Below, piece after piece: positions 1-7,985 of a DNA stretch of 64,000 bases; position 1 is the stretch's first letter; every line of letters begins with the position of its first letter. The stretch is from Bacteroidota bacterium (lineage in GTDB: Bacteria; Bacteroidota; Bacteroidia; SXHM01). Where the stretch lies: contig CANJWH010000002.1 in NCBI GenBank assembly GCA_947478465.1, positions 1 to 64,000 on the forward strand. The letters run 5' to 3'. The notes under the pieces were generated by a model. That model ran no database searches, was not told the DNA's origin, and saw only the letters and a program-made list of their open reading frames with translations. A program made the translations under genes and the position numbers.

Positions 1-2599
1 GATAATGAACTTTTGCTACCGATGAAAGTGGTATCTGGCGTATGCCAAACGTAGTCATATCGCGGTAGGTAATTTTCATGTTCATCAATGCATCAATATC
101 GTTGCGCTGAGGTTCAATAAAGCGCAACATAATGGGGTAATCATCATTATCGTCACGGAATTTGGATACTTCTTTACCATACACTGCCGTGCGCACTTCA
201 GAGCCGATTTGTCCCGTAAAAATTCCTTCGCGGTTGGCGCGCTCACGGTCAATATCAATAACCAATTCGGGCTTGTTGTTTTGCAAATCCGATTTTAATT
301 CTTCTACACCGCCAATCTGTAAAGAGTCTAAATATCTTTTAATTCCATTTGAAGCATTTGCCAACTCGGTAAAGTCATCGCCATAAATTTCAATGTTTAC
401 CGGTTTGCCAACAGGTGGACCGTTACGTTCCTGATCAACTGTTATTTCAGCTCCTGGAATACCTTTTAAAGCCTCACGTATTTTGTCTAAATAAACAGCT
501 GTGCTTTGTCCGTTTCGTTTCCCAAATTCAACAAAAGAAACCGAAACTTTCCCTTTGTTGGGAGCAGTTGTGCGGTCGCCTTCAGTAGGGTCAGTTGCGC
601 CAATAGCCACATTGCTGATAATAGAAGAAACAAGAGGATTGTCTTCGCCCACAACTTCATAAACCCGGTTTTCAACAATGCGTGTAATAGAATCGGTGTA
701 AGCAACATCTGTTCCTATAGGCAGGTTAAGATAAACATATATAAAATTAGGGTCTGACTTTGGAAAGAAAACCACTTTTATATTGCTGACAGATACAACC
801 CAGAATGAAAAGAAGAGCAATCCAACGGTGCCAATAAGAAAACCAACCGGTCTCCATCCCTTTAATGCCCAGGTAACAATTGATTCGTAAATATTCTGCA
901 CAGCAGGCCACACCTTATTCTGGAAACCTTTAATTCCTCTGTCAAGAACAAAACGGTTAAGAATAACCAGCAACATAATAAACACAGTAAAATTGCCCAT
1001 GCCTGTTGATCCGCTTGCATAAAAAATAACTGCCAGCACCACAAAAAAAGCGCAGCTTATCAGCAAGCCTTTGTAACCCTTTTTCTTTTCGTGTTCGGCA
1101 TCATGCGGTTTCATAAAATCAGCCGCAAAAACAGGGTTAATAATATAAGCTACCAGCAATGAAGCAAGTAATGTTATAATAAGTGTTATGGGCAGAAAGA
1201 ACATAAACTTACCAACAATACCACCCCAGAAGGCCAGAGGGACAAAAGGTGCAAGAGTGGTCATAGTTCCTGAAAGAACGGGAAGAAAAACCTCACCTGT
1301 TGCCTGCTTGGCAGCCTGTATAATCGGGACTTTGCCGTTGTTAAAAATCCGATGCGTATTTTCAATTACAACAATGGCATCGTCTACCACAATACCCAAT
1401 GCCAGCAATAAAGAGAAAAGTACCATCATGTTCATGGTAAAGCCAATGCTGGGCATAACCAAAAATGCAATAAACATGGAGAGTGGTACAGAAAGCGCAA
1501 CAAACACAGCATTGGTTACACCCATAAAAAACATGAGCACCAACGTTACCAGAATAAATCCGATAATAATGGTGTTAATCAGTTCATGAAGTACCAAACG
1601 GGTTTGTCCGCTTTGGTCTCCTGTCATGGTAATAATAAGGTCTTTAGGAAATCCTTCCTTTTGCAAACGCGCTACGATTGCATGGATTTTGTCTGAAGCT
1701 TCAATAAGATTTTCGCCACTGCGTTTAATAACATTAAGCGTAATAACATTTTTGTGTTCAAGACGTGCATAGCTTTCCTTTTCCTTGAAACCGTCTTTTA
1801 TTTCAGCAATATCTTTCAAATAAACATGTGCACCTGTCATAGAGCGCACTACAATGTTTTCAATATCCTTCACATCTTTTATCTCGCCCGAAACACTTAT
1901 GGCACGGGTCATTCCACCCATCTTAACCTGTCCGCCTGAAATGGTTACATTCTCGTAAGCTATGGCATTGCTCACATCGCTCATGGTTAAAGTTGCGGCC
2001 TGTAATTTATACATGTCCACATTGATCTGTATTTCGCGATCAAGTGCACCCACAATATCAACACGGGTAATTTCTTTTTGAGCCTCTACCTCATCTTCAA
2101 TGCGGTCAGCAAATTTTTTCAGTTTATTCAGGTCAAAGTCGCCTGAAATATTTACATAAAGCATAGGTTGCTCAGAAAAATCCACTTCAATAACATTGGG
2201 TTCAAATGTCATGTCATTGGGCAGATCTGTGCGCGCTTTATCTACCGCGTCTTTTACTTTTTGTTTGGCAGTGGGCACATCCACATCAGTAGCAAACTCA
2301 ACAACAACAATAGAAAAATCCTGAATAGAAGAACTGGTAAGTTTCTTTACTCCCGAAATAGCCTTAATCTGTTTTTCAATTGGTTTGGTGATAAGATTTT
2401 CAATATCACTTGGTGAAGTTCCCGGGTAAATAGTATTGACATAAATAGTAGGAATAACGATTTCGGGAAACCGTTCTTTCGGCATCGTGTTATAGGAGTA
2501 AATACCCATAATACTCAGTATTGCCGCAATTACATAAATGCTGGTTCTATTATCAATAGCCCAACTGCTGGGTTTAAATTCTTTGAATTTTTCTAACAT
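1..2599 (-). CDS. RND efflux transporter permease (partial, C-terminus beyond window)
   Basis: Inner-membrane proton-driven pump of a tripartite efflux system. About 866 codons are present without a stop; the gene leaves the window at its 3' end. The ATG at 2599 gives MLEKFKEFKPSSWAIDNRTS, a usual short cytoplasmic start before the first membrane helix, followed by a large periplasmic domain. The TM4 proton-relay motif GIVVDDAIVVIENT is intact, with its Asp pair near residues 404-405, matching D407/D408 of AcrB. It is the last gene of the tetR-tolC-adaptor-permease series, separated from the adaptor gene by about 97 bases that hold a palindromic repeat. Substrate cannot be read from sequence. 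An HAE1-type drug or lipophile pump is more likely than a metal pump, because a TetR-type regulator heads the operon. Family call firm, substrate unknown. Confidence 0.93.
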   Translation of the reverse strand, partial: MLEKFKEFKPSSWAIDNRTSIYVIAAILSIMGIYSYNTMPKERFPEIVIPTIYVNTIYPGTSPSDIENLITKPIEKQIKAISGVKKLTSSSIQDFSIVVVEFATDVDVPTAKQKVKDAVDKARTDLPNDMTFEPNVIEVDFSEQPMLYVNISGDFDLNKLKKFADRIEDEVEAQKEITRVDIVGALDREIQINVDMYKLQAATLTMSDVSNAIAYENVTISGGQVKMGGMTRAISVSGEIKDVKDIENIVVRSMTGAHVYLKDIAEIKDGFKEKESYARLEHKNVITLNVIKRSGENLIEASDKIHAIVARLQKEGFPKDLIITMTGDQSGQTRLVLHELINTIIIGFILVTLVLMFFMGVTNAVFVALSVPLSMFIAFLVMPSIGFTMNMMVLFSLLLALGIVVDDAIVVIENTHRIFNNGKVPIIQAAKQATGEVFLPVLSGTMTTLAPFVPLAFWGGIVGKFMFFLPITLIITLLASLLVAYIINPVFAADFMKPHDAEHEKKKGYKGLLISCAFFVVLAVIFYASGSTGMGNFTVFIMLLVILNRFVLDRGIKGFQNKVWPAVQNIYESIVTWALKGWRPVGFLIGTVGLLFFSFWVVSVSNIKVVFFPKSDPNFIYVYLNLPIGTDVAYTDSITRIVENRVYEVVGEDNPLVSSIISNVAIGATDPTEGDRTTAPNKGKVSVSFVEFGKRNGQSTAVYLDKIREALKGIPGAEITVDQERNGPPVGKPVNIEIYGDDFTELANASNGIKRYLDSLQIGGVEELKSDLQNNKPELVIDIDRERANREGIFTGQIGSEVRTAVYGKEVSKFRDDNDDYPIMLRFIEPQRNDIDALMNMKITYRDMTTFGIRQIPLSSVAKVHY

Positions 2600-2625
2600 T
2601 ATAGTATGTTTTTTATTTGTCATCC

Positions 2626-2686
2626 GTCATGCTGAACTTGTTTCAGCATCTTTCTTACAAGACCGTGAAACAAGTTCAGGGTGACG
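2626..2686. repeat. Dispersed palindromic repeat, copy A
   Basis: Imperfect inverted repeat that opens GTCATGCTGAACTTGTTTCA and closes TGAAACAAGTTCAGGGTGAC, so the two ends can fold on each other. The same unit recurs at 17756 and 21093. It sits between the adaptor and permease genes of the efflux operon, so the transcript would carry the hairpin. No coding potential is apparent. It resembles REP-type elements. Confidence 0.85.
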
Positions 2687-2696
2687 TTATTTTTCT

Positions 2697-3809
2697 TTAG
2701 AAACTAATAAGTTCTCCGTTGTTCAACCCTTGAAATCCGGTGGTGATAATTTTATCGCCTGCTGAAATTCCCGAAAGAACTTCCGCTAATCCGCGGTAGG
2801 TATGCCCTATGGTTATTATTGTTTTTTTAGCTACCGTTTTTCCATTGTTATTTGCGGCAACCATAATGTAACTGCCTTCTTCAGAGTTTTGAATAAGGTT
2901 AATGGGAATAACAAAAGCTGAGTCGGTTTTGAAATCCACCACTTTTAAAACGGTCACCATGTTTGGGTGAAATTCTTCCTGCGAAGGCAAATCTGCTTCA
3001 ACTGAGAAAGTTCGGGTATTGGGGTTAATTGCTTTTCCAACAAAAGAAAGTTTTGAAGAAATTTCTTTTGCCAGATCAGGGAAATGAATTTCAACATCGT
3101 TTCCTTTTTTCACTTTTGATGCAAAGCCTTCTGCCACTTCTGCTTTTGCTTTCAGTGAAGAAGTATTTACAACTCTAACAGCAGGATAACCGGGCGAAAC
3201 GGTTGAACCCAATTTAAAATATACTTCATCCACCGTTCCGTTTATAGGCGATTTGATATAAGTCATTTCAATCTGTTCTTTAAGTGTTGCCATTTTTTGT
3301 TCCAGGCCTTCTTTGGTATTTTTAGCTTGCAGGTATTGAATTTCAGAACCAATTTTTTGTTCCCAAAGTTTTTTCTGCTTATTGAAAACATCCGTTGCAA
3401 ATGCAAGTCCGGTTTTCAATTCTTCCATCCCTTTCTGCATTGCAGCGTTATCGGTTTCGCCCAATATCTGACCAACTTTTACATCATCACCGGTTTCTAC
3501 ATTTACTTTGGTAATAGTGCCCGGCATTTTAGGACTGATGGTAATATTTTCATCAGCATCTACTTTGCCCTGAATATCCAAGTAGTGAACAAAAGACTGC
3601 GCTTTTGCTTCGGTAACAGCTACCGGAATTATTTTCTCAACATTGGTAGTGTCGGTTAAAGCAATTTCTGCTTCCAGTGTTTTTATTTTTTCAGTAAGGG
3701 CTGTATATTCTTTTTTCAGCGAATCAAGTTGAGCTTTTTTATCACCGCCAGCAGGTTTGCTGCAAGCTGCAATTAATATTACAAGAACGGGAATTAGTAA
3801 GTGTTTCAT
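2697..3809 (-). CDS. RND efflux periplasmic adaptor (membrane fusion) lipoprotein
   Basis: Bridges the inner-membrane permease and the outer-membrane channel. 370 residues starting MKHLLIPVLVILIAAC, a lipoprotein signal with the lipid-anchored Cys at 16. A short coiled-coil stretch follows (about 28-50). The HlyD-type biotinyl-lipoyl half-motifs are visible as KVNVETGDDVKVGQILGETD and SPINGTVDEVYFKLGS, separated by an alpha-helical hairpin (about 120-185), then a beta-barrel domain and a membrane-proximal domain ending GLNNGELISF. Length is typical. It lies 33 bases after the channel gene and upstream of the permease in one operon. Nothing is missing. Confidence 0.95.
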   Translation of the reverse strand: MKHLLIPVLVILIAACSKPAGGDKKAQLDSLKKEYTALTEKIKTLEAEIALTDTTNVEKIIPVAVTEAKAQSFVHYLDIQGKVDADENITISPKMPGTITKVNVETGDDVKVGQILGETDNAAMQKGMEELKTGLAFATDVFNKQKKLWEQKIGSEIQYLQAKNTKEGLEQKMATLKEQIEMTYIKSPINGTVDEVYFKLGSTVSPGYPAVRVVNTSSLKAKAEVAEGFASKVKKGNDVEIHFPDLAKEISSKLSFVGKAINPNTRTFSVEADLPSQEEFHPNMVTVLKVVDFKTDSAFVIPINLIQNSEEGSYIMVAANNNGKTVAKKTIITIGHTYRGLAEVLSGISAGDKIITTGFQGLNNGELISF

Positions 3810-3842
3810 ATTTATTATTTGTTTTTGTCTGTTTTCTTTTTC

Positions 3843-5195
3843 TTAGTAGGTGAGTAAAATTTTATTCAGTTCAGCTTTTGCATTCATCAATTGAAATAAA
3901 CTGTTGATGTAAGCGCCCTGTGTTTGAGTAAGCTGAGTTTCAAGCTGCATCAACTCAGTGCTGTTGGCCAAACCTTCATTGAATTTGGTAATGGTTTTAT
4001 TGCGGATACTTTCTGCCAGCTTTATGTTGCTTTCTTCTGCCCTTAATTGTTCAAATGCGCTGATATAGTTAGAGCGGGCAGTTTCACTTTGCAGTTTCAA
4101 TTGCTGAACCGTAAAATCTTTCTGATATTTTATTCTTTCAAGATTAAGTCTGGAGCGCTTAACCGAAGCAGATTTTGCAAAACTATCCCAGATAGGTATT
4201 TTAAGATTTAAACCCCAAACCGTCATTGGGAACCATTTTCCTCCGTCAGAAAAGAAACTGAAATCGTTGCTTAATGCCTGCTGCTGGTAGTTGATAAAAG
4301 CGTTAGCGGTAGGCAGGTATTTTGCTTTTTCAATTTTCAGCAAATAGTTGTTAAGCGTTTCTTCCATATCAGCTAAATAGTAGTTTACATTTTTGTTTAC
4401 ATCAAACTTTGTATTCACCAATGCCTCATGGTTGTTAAGCACCCAAAGTGATTCAAGGTCATCAGTAAGTTCAATGTTTTTATCCTGATCATAACCCATC
4501 TGAAGCTTCAGAACATTCTTGGTTATTTCTGCCTGTCTGCCGGCTTTATCAATTGCTGTTTTTGAGTTTGCTACCAAAAGACTTAACTGATCAACCGATG
4601 CCTCTTCTGCAAAACCGCTTGTAAAGTATTCTTTGGTTTCAAAAAGAATTTTCTCAAGGTTGGCAAGATTTTGTTCCATCAGTTTTTTGCTGCGCTCGGC
4701 AACCAATACAGTGTAATAAGCCTGTTCAATTGTAGCTCCTAAATCCTGATCATTCTTTTTGTCAAGGTTGCGCATTTTTTCAACATACATTTTTGCTCCC
4801 TGTACACCAATAATCCAGGTGGGGTCAAAAAGCATTTGTGATGCACTTGCGCCTGCAGTCAGATTATACTGTGTTCCGAATTTCAGCTTTGCAAACTCAC
4901 CCGGAGGGCCGCCAAAAAATTGTGCAGGTACAAGTGAGGTTGGCAATTGAAGGAAGTCCTGAAAGCTTACCGATCCGTTTATCTGAGGCAATCCGTAAGA
5001 AATAGATTCGTTTACATTGGTTTGTGCCTGACCGATACCCAGCTCATACGATTTGGCACTAAATGCATTTTCAAGAGCAAAGTCCTGAGCCTGTTTAAGC
5101 GAGAACGCCTGCGAGGTATTTTCCTGAGCATAAGCAGCAGCACCGGCAATAAGTATTGCAACTGCTGTGATTACCGGTTTAAAAAATCTGTTCAT
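3843..5195 (-). CDS. TolC-family outer-membrane efflux channel
   Basis: Outer-membrane exit duct of the efflux system. 450 residues from the ATG at 5195, which gives MNRFFKPVITAVAILIAGAA followed by AYAQ, a clear Sec signal peptide. A longer reading from 5222 would add nine residues overlapping the TetR gene and would bury the signal, so it was not used. The start ATG comes one base after the TAA of the TetR gene, so translation is probably coupled. The body is alpha-helical with the long Gln/Leu-rich helices of the OEP family, in two repeats, ending MNAKAELNKILLTY. Confidence 0.94.
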   Translation of the reverse strand: MNRFFKPVITAVAILIAGAAAYAQENTSQAFSLKQAQDFALENAFSAKSYELGIGQAQTNVNESISYGLPQINGSVSFQDFLQLPTSLVPAQFFGGPPGEFAKLKFGTQYNLTAGASASQMLFDPTWIIGVQGAKMYVEKMRNLDKKNDQDLGATIEQAYYTVLVAERSKKLMEQNLANLEKILFETKEYFTSGFAEEASVDQLSLLVANSKTAIDKAGRQAEITKNVLKLQMGYDQDKNIELTDDLESLWVLNNHEALVNTKFDVNKNVNYYLADMEETLNNYLLKIEKAKYLPTANAFINYQQQALSNDFSFFSDGGKWFPMTVWGLNLKIPIWDSFAKSASVKRSRLNLERIKYQKDFTVQQLKLQSETARSNYISAFEQLRAEESNIKLAESIRNKTITKFNEGLANSTELMQLETQLTQTQGAYINSLFQLMNAKAELNKILLTY

Positions 5196-5196
5196 A

Positions 5197-5826
5197 TTAA
5201 ATTTTGGGATTTGTTGGGTCAATGGTTTTTATTTTGTCCATAAAATATTCAATGCCTTTAGGGCTGGCAATTCCGCGGATGTGATAGCGTATCATTTCAA
5301 AAAACACCTCAGCAAAATTGAATTGGTTGGCGGGAAAAAGTTCACCGTCAAAAACAATATCAACACGTGAAATATGGATACGGGCTACAATAGGGATATT
5401 GAGATTTTCGCGGTATAAACCTTCTTTTTTCCCTTTCTCCATATTGTCAGAAACGCATTTGAGCATAAAGTTTTTGCGGTATTCCGAGAATATTTTCCAG
5501 GCTTCGGGGTAATATTTGCGCAAATCATAGTGAATGGAAGGATGAATGGTTTTCAACATTTCACTTACGTGCTTGCTTACTTCAAAAATCTCGTCAATTG
5601 CATTCAGGTTTTTGCTGACGATACGGTTTTGAAAATCTTCTTCACATCTGAAATGATGTGCAAAGGATTTAATCAATAAGTCTTCCTTGTCGCTGCAATG
5701 CTGGTAAAGGGTTTTTTTTGAAATACCAATTTCACGGGCTATATCATCCATTGTCAGGCTTTTAATGCCGCAACGCATGAATAATTTATCCACCTGCTCT
5801 AATAGTTGTATTTCCTTTTGTTCCAT
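5197..5826 (-). CDS. TetR/AcrR-family transcriptional repressor of the efflux operon
   Basis: 209-residue one-component regulator. The N-terminal helix-turn-helix is textbook: SLTMDDIAREIGISKKTLYQ near residues 25-44, followed by HCSDKEDLLIKSF. The C-terminal ligand-binding half is divergent, as usual. The ATG at 5826 (MEQKEIQLLEQ) was chosen because the upstream TTG at 5838 lies inside the -7 promoter box and could not be translated from that promoter. First gene of the efflux operon. A 46-bp perfect palindrome lies just upstream of the promoter, so autorepression and operon repression are the natural inference. Confidence 0.93.
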   Translation of the reverse strand: MEQKEIQLLEQVDKLFMRCGIKSLTMDDIAREIGISKKTLYQHCSDKEDLLIKSFAHHFRCEEDFQNRIVSKNLNAIDEIFEVSKHVSEMLKTIHPSIHYDLRKYYPEAWKIFSEYRKNFMLKCVSDNMEKGKKEGLYRENLNIPIVARIHISRVDIVFDGELFPANQFNFAEVFFEMIRYHIRGIASPKGIEYFMDKIKTIDPTNPKI

Positions 5827-5835
5827 TTCGGGGCG

Positions 5836-5843
5836 CAAAACTA
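5836..5843 (-). promoter_or_regulatory. -7 box of efflux operon promoter
   Basis: On the minus strand this reads TAGTTTTG, matching the Bacteroidota -7 consensus TAnnTTTG. It ends about 10 bases before the ATG at 5826, implying a leaderless or nearly leaderless mRNA. No good TTG is present at the -33 position, which falls inside the adjacent palindrome. Confidence 0.6.
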
Positions 5844-5851
5844 TATAAAAA

Positions 5852-5897
5852 GGAAACGATGGAAACGTTTTTAACTAAAAACGTTTCCATCGTTTCC
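5852..5897. promoter_or_regulatory. Perfect 46-bp palindromic operator candidate
   Basis: Two perfectly complementary 22-base arms (5852-5873 and 5876-5897) around a 2-base centre. Each arm contains GGAAACGATGGAAACG, i.e. the half-site GGAAAC twice at a 9-base step. The site begins about 9 bases upstream of the -7 box, covering the -33 region of the TetR-led operon. Placement and symmetry fit the binding site of the TetR-type protein encoded next to it, perhaps two dimers. Confidence 0.8.
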
Positions 5898-6016
5898 TAA
5901 GTACTTGTTATTCAGCGAGGAAAAAATATTGATATGGTTTGATTAATAAAGGTTTAGTGGAAGACAAAAGTCTTTGAGTTTTTAAAAAGGCAAATAGGGA
6001 AGGGTTATTTTCAAAC

Positions 6017-6024
6017 TATATTTG
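6017..6024 (+). promoter_or_regulatory. -7 box (TATATTTG)
   Basis: Exact match to TAnnTTTG, 20 bases before the ATG of the following gene. No TTG at the right distance upstream was found, so it is a partial promoter call. Confidence 0.5.
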
Positions 6025-6044
6025 CAGCCCGTAAACCCTGATTG

Positions 6045-7304
6045 ATGAATTTAATAAAGTTACACGCTGCTGCATTTCTCTGTCTGATTTCATTTGTTTG
6101 CTTTTCGCAGCAAAACAACTTGCTTTCGGGAGTTATTACGGATAAACGCACAGGTGAAGTCTTGCCTTTTGCAACTGTTTCGCTTAAAAAGAGCGCAACC
6201 GGAAGTCTGAGCAATGAAAAGGGTGAATTTGATATCCTGTTGCCTGCCAACAGCGAAAAAGATTCGCTTATTGTTAGCTTTCTGGGTTATGCTTCAGAGC
6301 GCATGGCTCTTTCCGGGATAAAAAACCCGGTTGCCATTCAACTTGAAAAAAGCGGAGTGCCTCTTGCCGAAGCTGTTATCCGTGCACTTACTCCCGAGCA
6401 GTATTTAGTAATGGCTATTCGCAGCATAAAAGAAAATTATGCTAACCAACCTTTTCAAACGCTGGGCTATTACCGTGAGCGGGCAAAAGAAAACAAGAAT
6501 TTTATAAAAGACGAAGAAGCCGTTTTTAAAACCTATTATCCTGACTATTGCGATACTTCTGCCAACCAGCACCAGCTTATGCTGCATCACAAAGGCGAGA
6601 CCAAACCACTACAAATTTTCAGAGATAAGCTTGATAAGGCTGTTGAAAAAGAAAACAAAGAAGCCAAAAAAAATGGTGAAGAAACGGAAGCCATGGATGC
6701 AGATGATCTGATTGATAATTTCGGAGGGCCGGAAGCCATTTTAAGTTCTGACTTTATCAGTTCACGCGAACTTTTTCTGGACAGTACTAAATTCAAACGG
6801 TTTAAATTTTCGTTCGGGGCGCCTTCCAGTTTTTTGGGTAAAGACCTAATTACCATCAATTTTGAATCGCGCAAGGTGGTGGAGTATCAATGGCAAACCG
6901 GTAAACTGTTTATGGACCCTTATACCTTTGCTATTGTATCGGTTGACTTTACCGCTTTTATTGAATTGCCCATGATTGCCCAGCCTGCTTTGTTTGCCCT
7001 GGGCGTAGGATTGGAAGAGATCAGCTACCGGAAAAAGTATAATTACTATGAAATGAACGGCCGCTGGTATCCGCAAAATTTCAGGTTAGAAGCAAGTGCC
7101 CGCATTATCCGCAAACATGTTTTTAAAGCCAATGAAGTTTCAGACTTTAATCTGGAGCAGGTATTTATGATCAGCGAAACTACTATTGAAGGTGCTACAG
7201 CTGTTGAAAAAGCAAAGCGCTACACAGCCGACAAAAAATTTGAGGAACAGGTTTTTAATGATACCAACCTTAAATGGGAGGATGTAAATAGTATTAAGCG
7301 CTAG
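6045..7304 (+). CDS. Secreted protein with carboxypeptidase-like regulatory domain
   Basis: 419 residues from the ATG at 6045 (MNLIKLHAAAFLCLISFVCF, a signal peptide ending CFSQQ). A TTG codon directly in front was rejected. Residues about 25-105 form a CarboxypepD_reg-like beta-sandwich: LSGVITDKRTGEVLPFATV, later GSLSNEKGEFDI and SFLGYASERM. The remaining 300 residues are not a family I recognise with confidence. They resemble the uncharacterised C-terminal part of many Bacteroidota envelope proteins with this N-terminal domain, and lack a TonB plug or barrel. Probably periplasmic or outer-membrane-associated. It is a single gene, divergent from the efflux operon. Confidence 0.8.
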   Translation: MNLIKLHAAAFLCLISFVCFSQQNNLLSGVITDKRTGEVLPFATVSLKKSATGSLSNEKGEFDILLPANSEKDSLIVSFLGYASERMALSGIKNPVAIQLEKSGVPLAEAVIRALTPEQYLVMAIRSIKENYANQPFQTLGYYRERAKENKNFIKDEEAVFKTYYPDYCDTSANQHQLMLHHKGETKPLQIFRDKLDKAVEKENKEAKKNGEETEAMDADDLIDNFGGPEAILSSDFISSRELFLDSTKFKRFKFSFGAPSSFLGKDLITINFESRKVVEYQWQTGKLFMDPYTFAIVSVDFTAFIELPMIAQPALFALGVGLEEISYRKKYNYYEMNGRWYPQNFRLEASARIIRKHVFKANEVSDFNLEQVFMISETTIEGATAVEKAKRYTADKKFEEQVFNDTNLKWEDVNSIKR

Positions 7305-7328
7305 AAAAAGCGCATGGAATTTCCCACT

Positions 7329-7799
7329 CTATTTGCTATCCCGTATTTTTTCCAGTTCAATTAAATCAAGCAAATCTTTTGGTCTGCCGGCAGCTTTTTT
7401 TGCTTCTATCAATTGATTCAGGTGTAAAAATTTTACAGGAATTTCTTCAATCAAAGCAGTGGGTGAAAGTTTGTAGCATTCATCAAATCTTGCTGCAGAA
7501 AATCCTTTCAAGGATGTCATAATATCCAATTCAAAACCGGAAGGAAACAAAAGAACTGTCCAGCCCGGAATTAGTTGTGTGGTTTCAATACTTTCAATAT
7601 CTCCAATTGCTGCTTCTTTTAATGTTTTCCTGAAATTTTTGCGATTTTCAGGTGTGTCCTTAATCCATAAATCAAGATCACCTGTTGTCCGTTGAAAGCC
7701 ATGGAGGTTAGTTGCAAAACCGCCTACCATGATGTATTTTACATTGTTGGAATGAAGTAACTTCCAGAAGCCAAGTATTTCTTCGTCAAGAATGTCCAT
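7329..7799 (-). CDS. Nucleotidyltransferase-fold protein (AbiEii/MNT-like)
   Basis: 156 residues of the polymerase-beta nucleotidyltransferase superfamily. Visible motifs: GGFATNLHGFQRTTGDLDLW with the GG at 26-27 and metal-binding Asp pair D41/D43, and a third acidic residue in FELDIM (D92). All three carboxylates expected for activity are present. The start ATG overlaps the stop of a 44-residue gene by one base (TAATG), so the two are probably translated together. Related small transferases act as toxins or antitoxins in two-gene modules (MNT/HEPN, AbiE), but no HEPN protein is present. Function unassigned. Confidence 0.8.
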   Translation of the reverse strand: MDILDEEILGFWKLLHSNNVKYIMVGGFATNLHGFQRTTGDLDLWIKDTPENRKNFRKTLKEAAIGDIESIETTQLIPGWTVLLFPSGFELDIMTSLKGFSAARFDECYKLSPTALIEEIPVKFLHLNQLIEAKKAAGRPKDLLDLIELEKIRDSK

Positions 7800-7933
7800 T
7801 ATTTTTCTGCAGGAATAATTTTGGCTTTGCTCAGCATTTTATTGATGCGGATAAGTCGCAGAAGAAAACGAAAACGCTGGGTGTAAACCTCATCAGGAGT
7901 TTTGTCTTTTTTATTTTTTCCAGGCGCTTTCAT
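7799..7933 (-). CDS. Small basic protein coupled to nucleotidyltransferase gene
   Basis: A 44-codon reading frame: MKAPGKNKKDKTPDEVYTQR, then a helix FRFLLRLIRINKMLSKAKII, ending PAEK. The stop TAA overlaps the ATG of the nucleotidyltransferase by one base. Lys/Arg-rich with a single amphipathic helix; no signal peptide or metal motif. Tight coupling, coding-like composition and a clean stop-start junction support it as a real gene. I know of no assigned function. It could be a partner, adaptor or antitoxin for its neighbour. Confidence 0.6.
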   Translation of the reverse strand: MKAPGKNKKDKTPDEVYTQRFRFLLRLIRINKMLSKAKIIPAEK

Positions 7934-7985
7934 AAGGCACACAAATTTATGATTTGTTTTTTAAACAGTCGTTTCTTTGCTGCGT

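Noticed and set aside
1188-1589. Long plus-strand frames opposite the RND permease
   Set aside because: Antisense shadows of a clear coding frame; several similar ones lie opposite the RND permease, secA, rpoN and suf genes.
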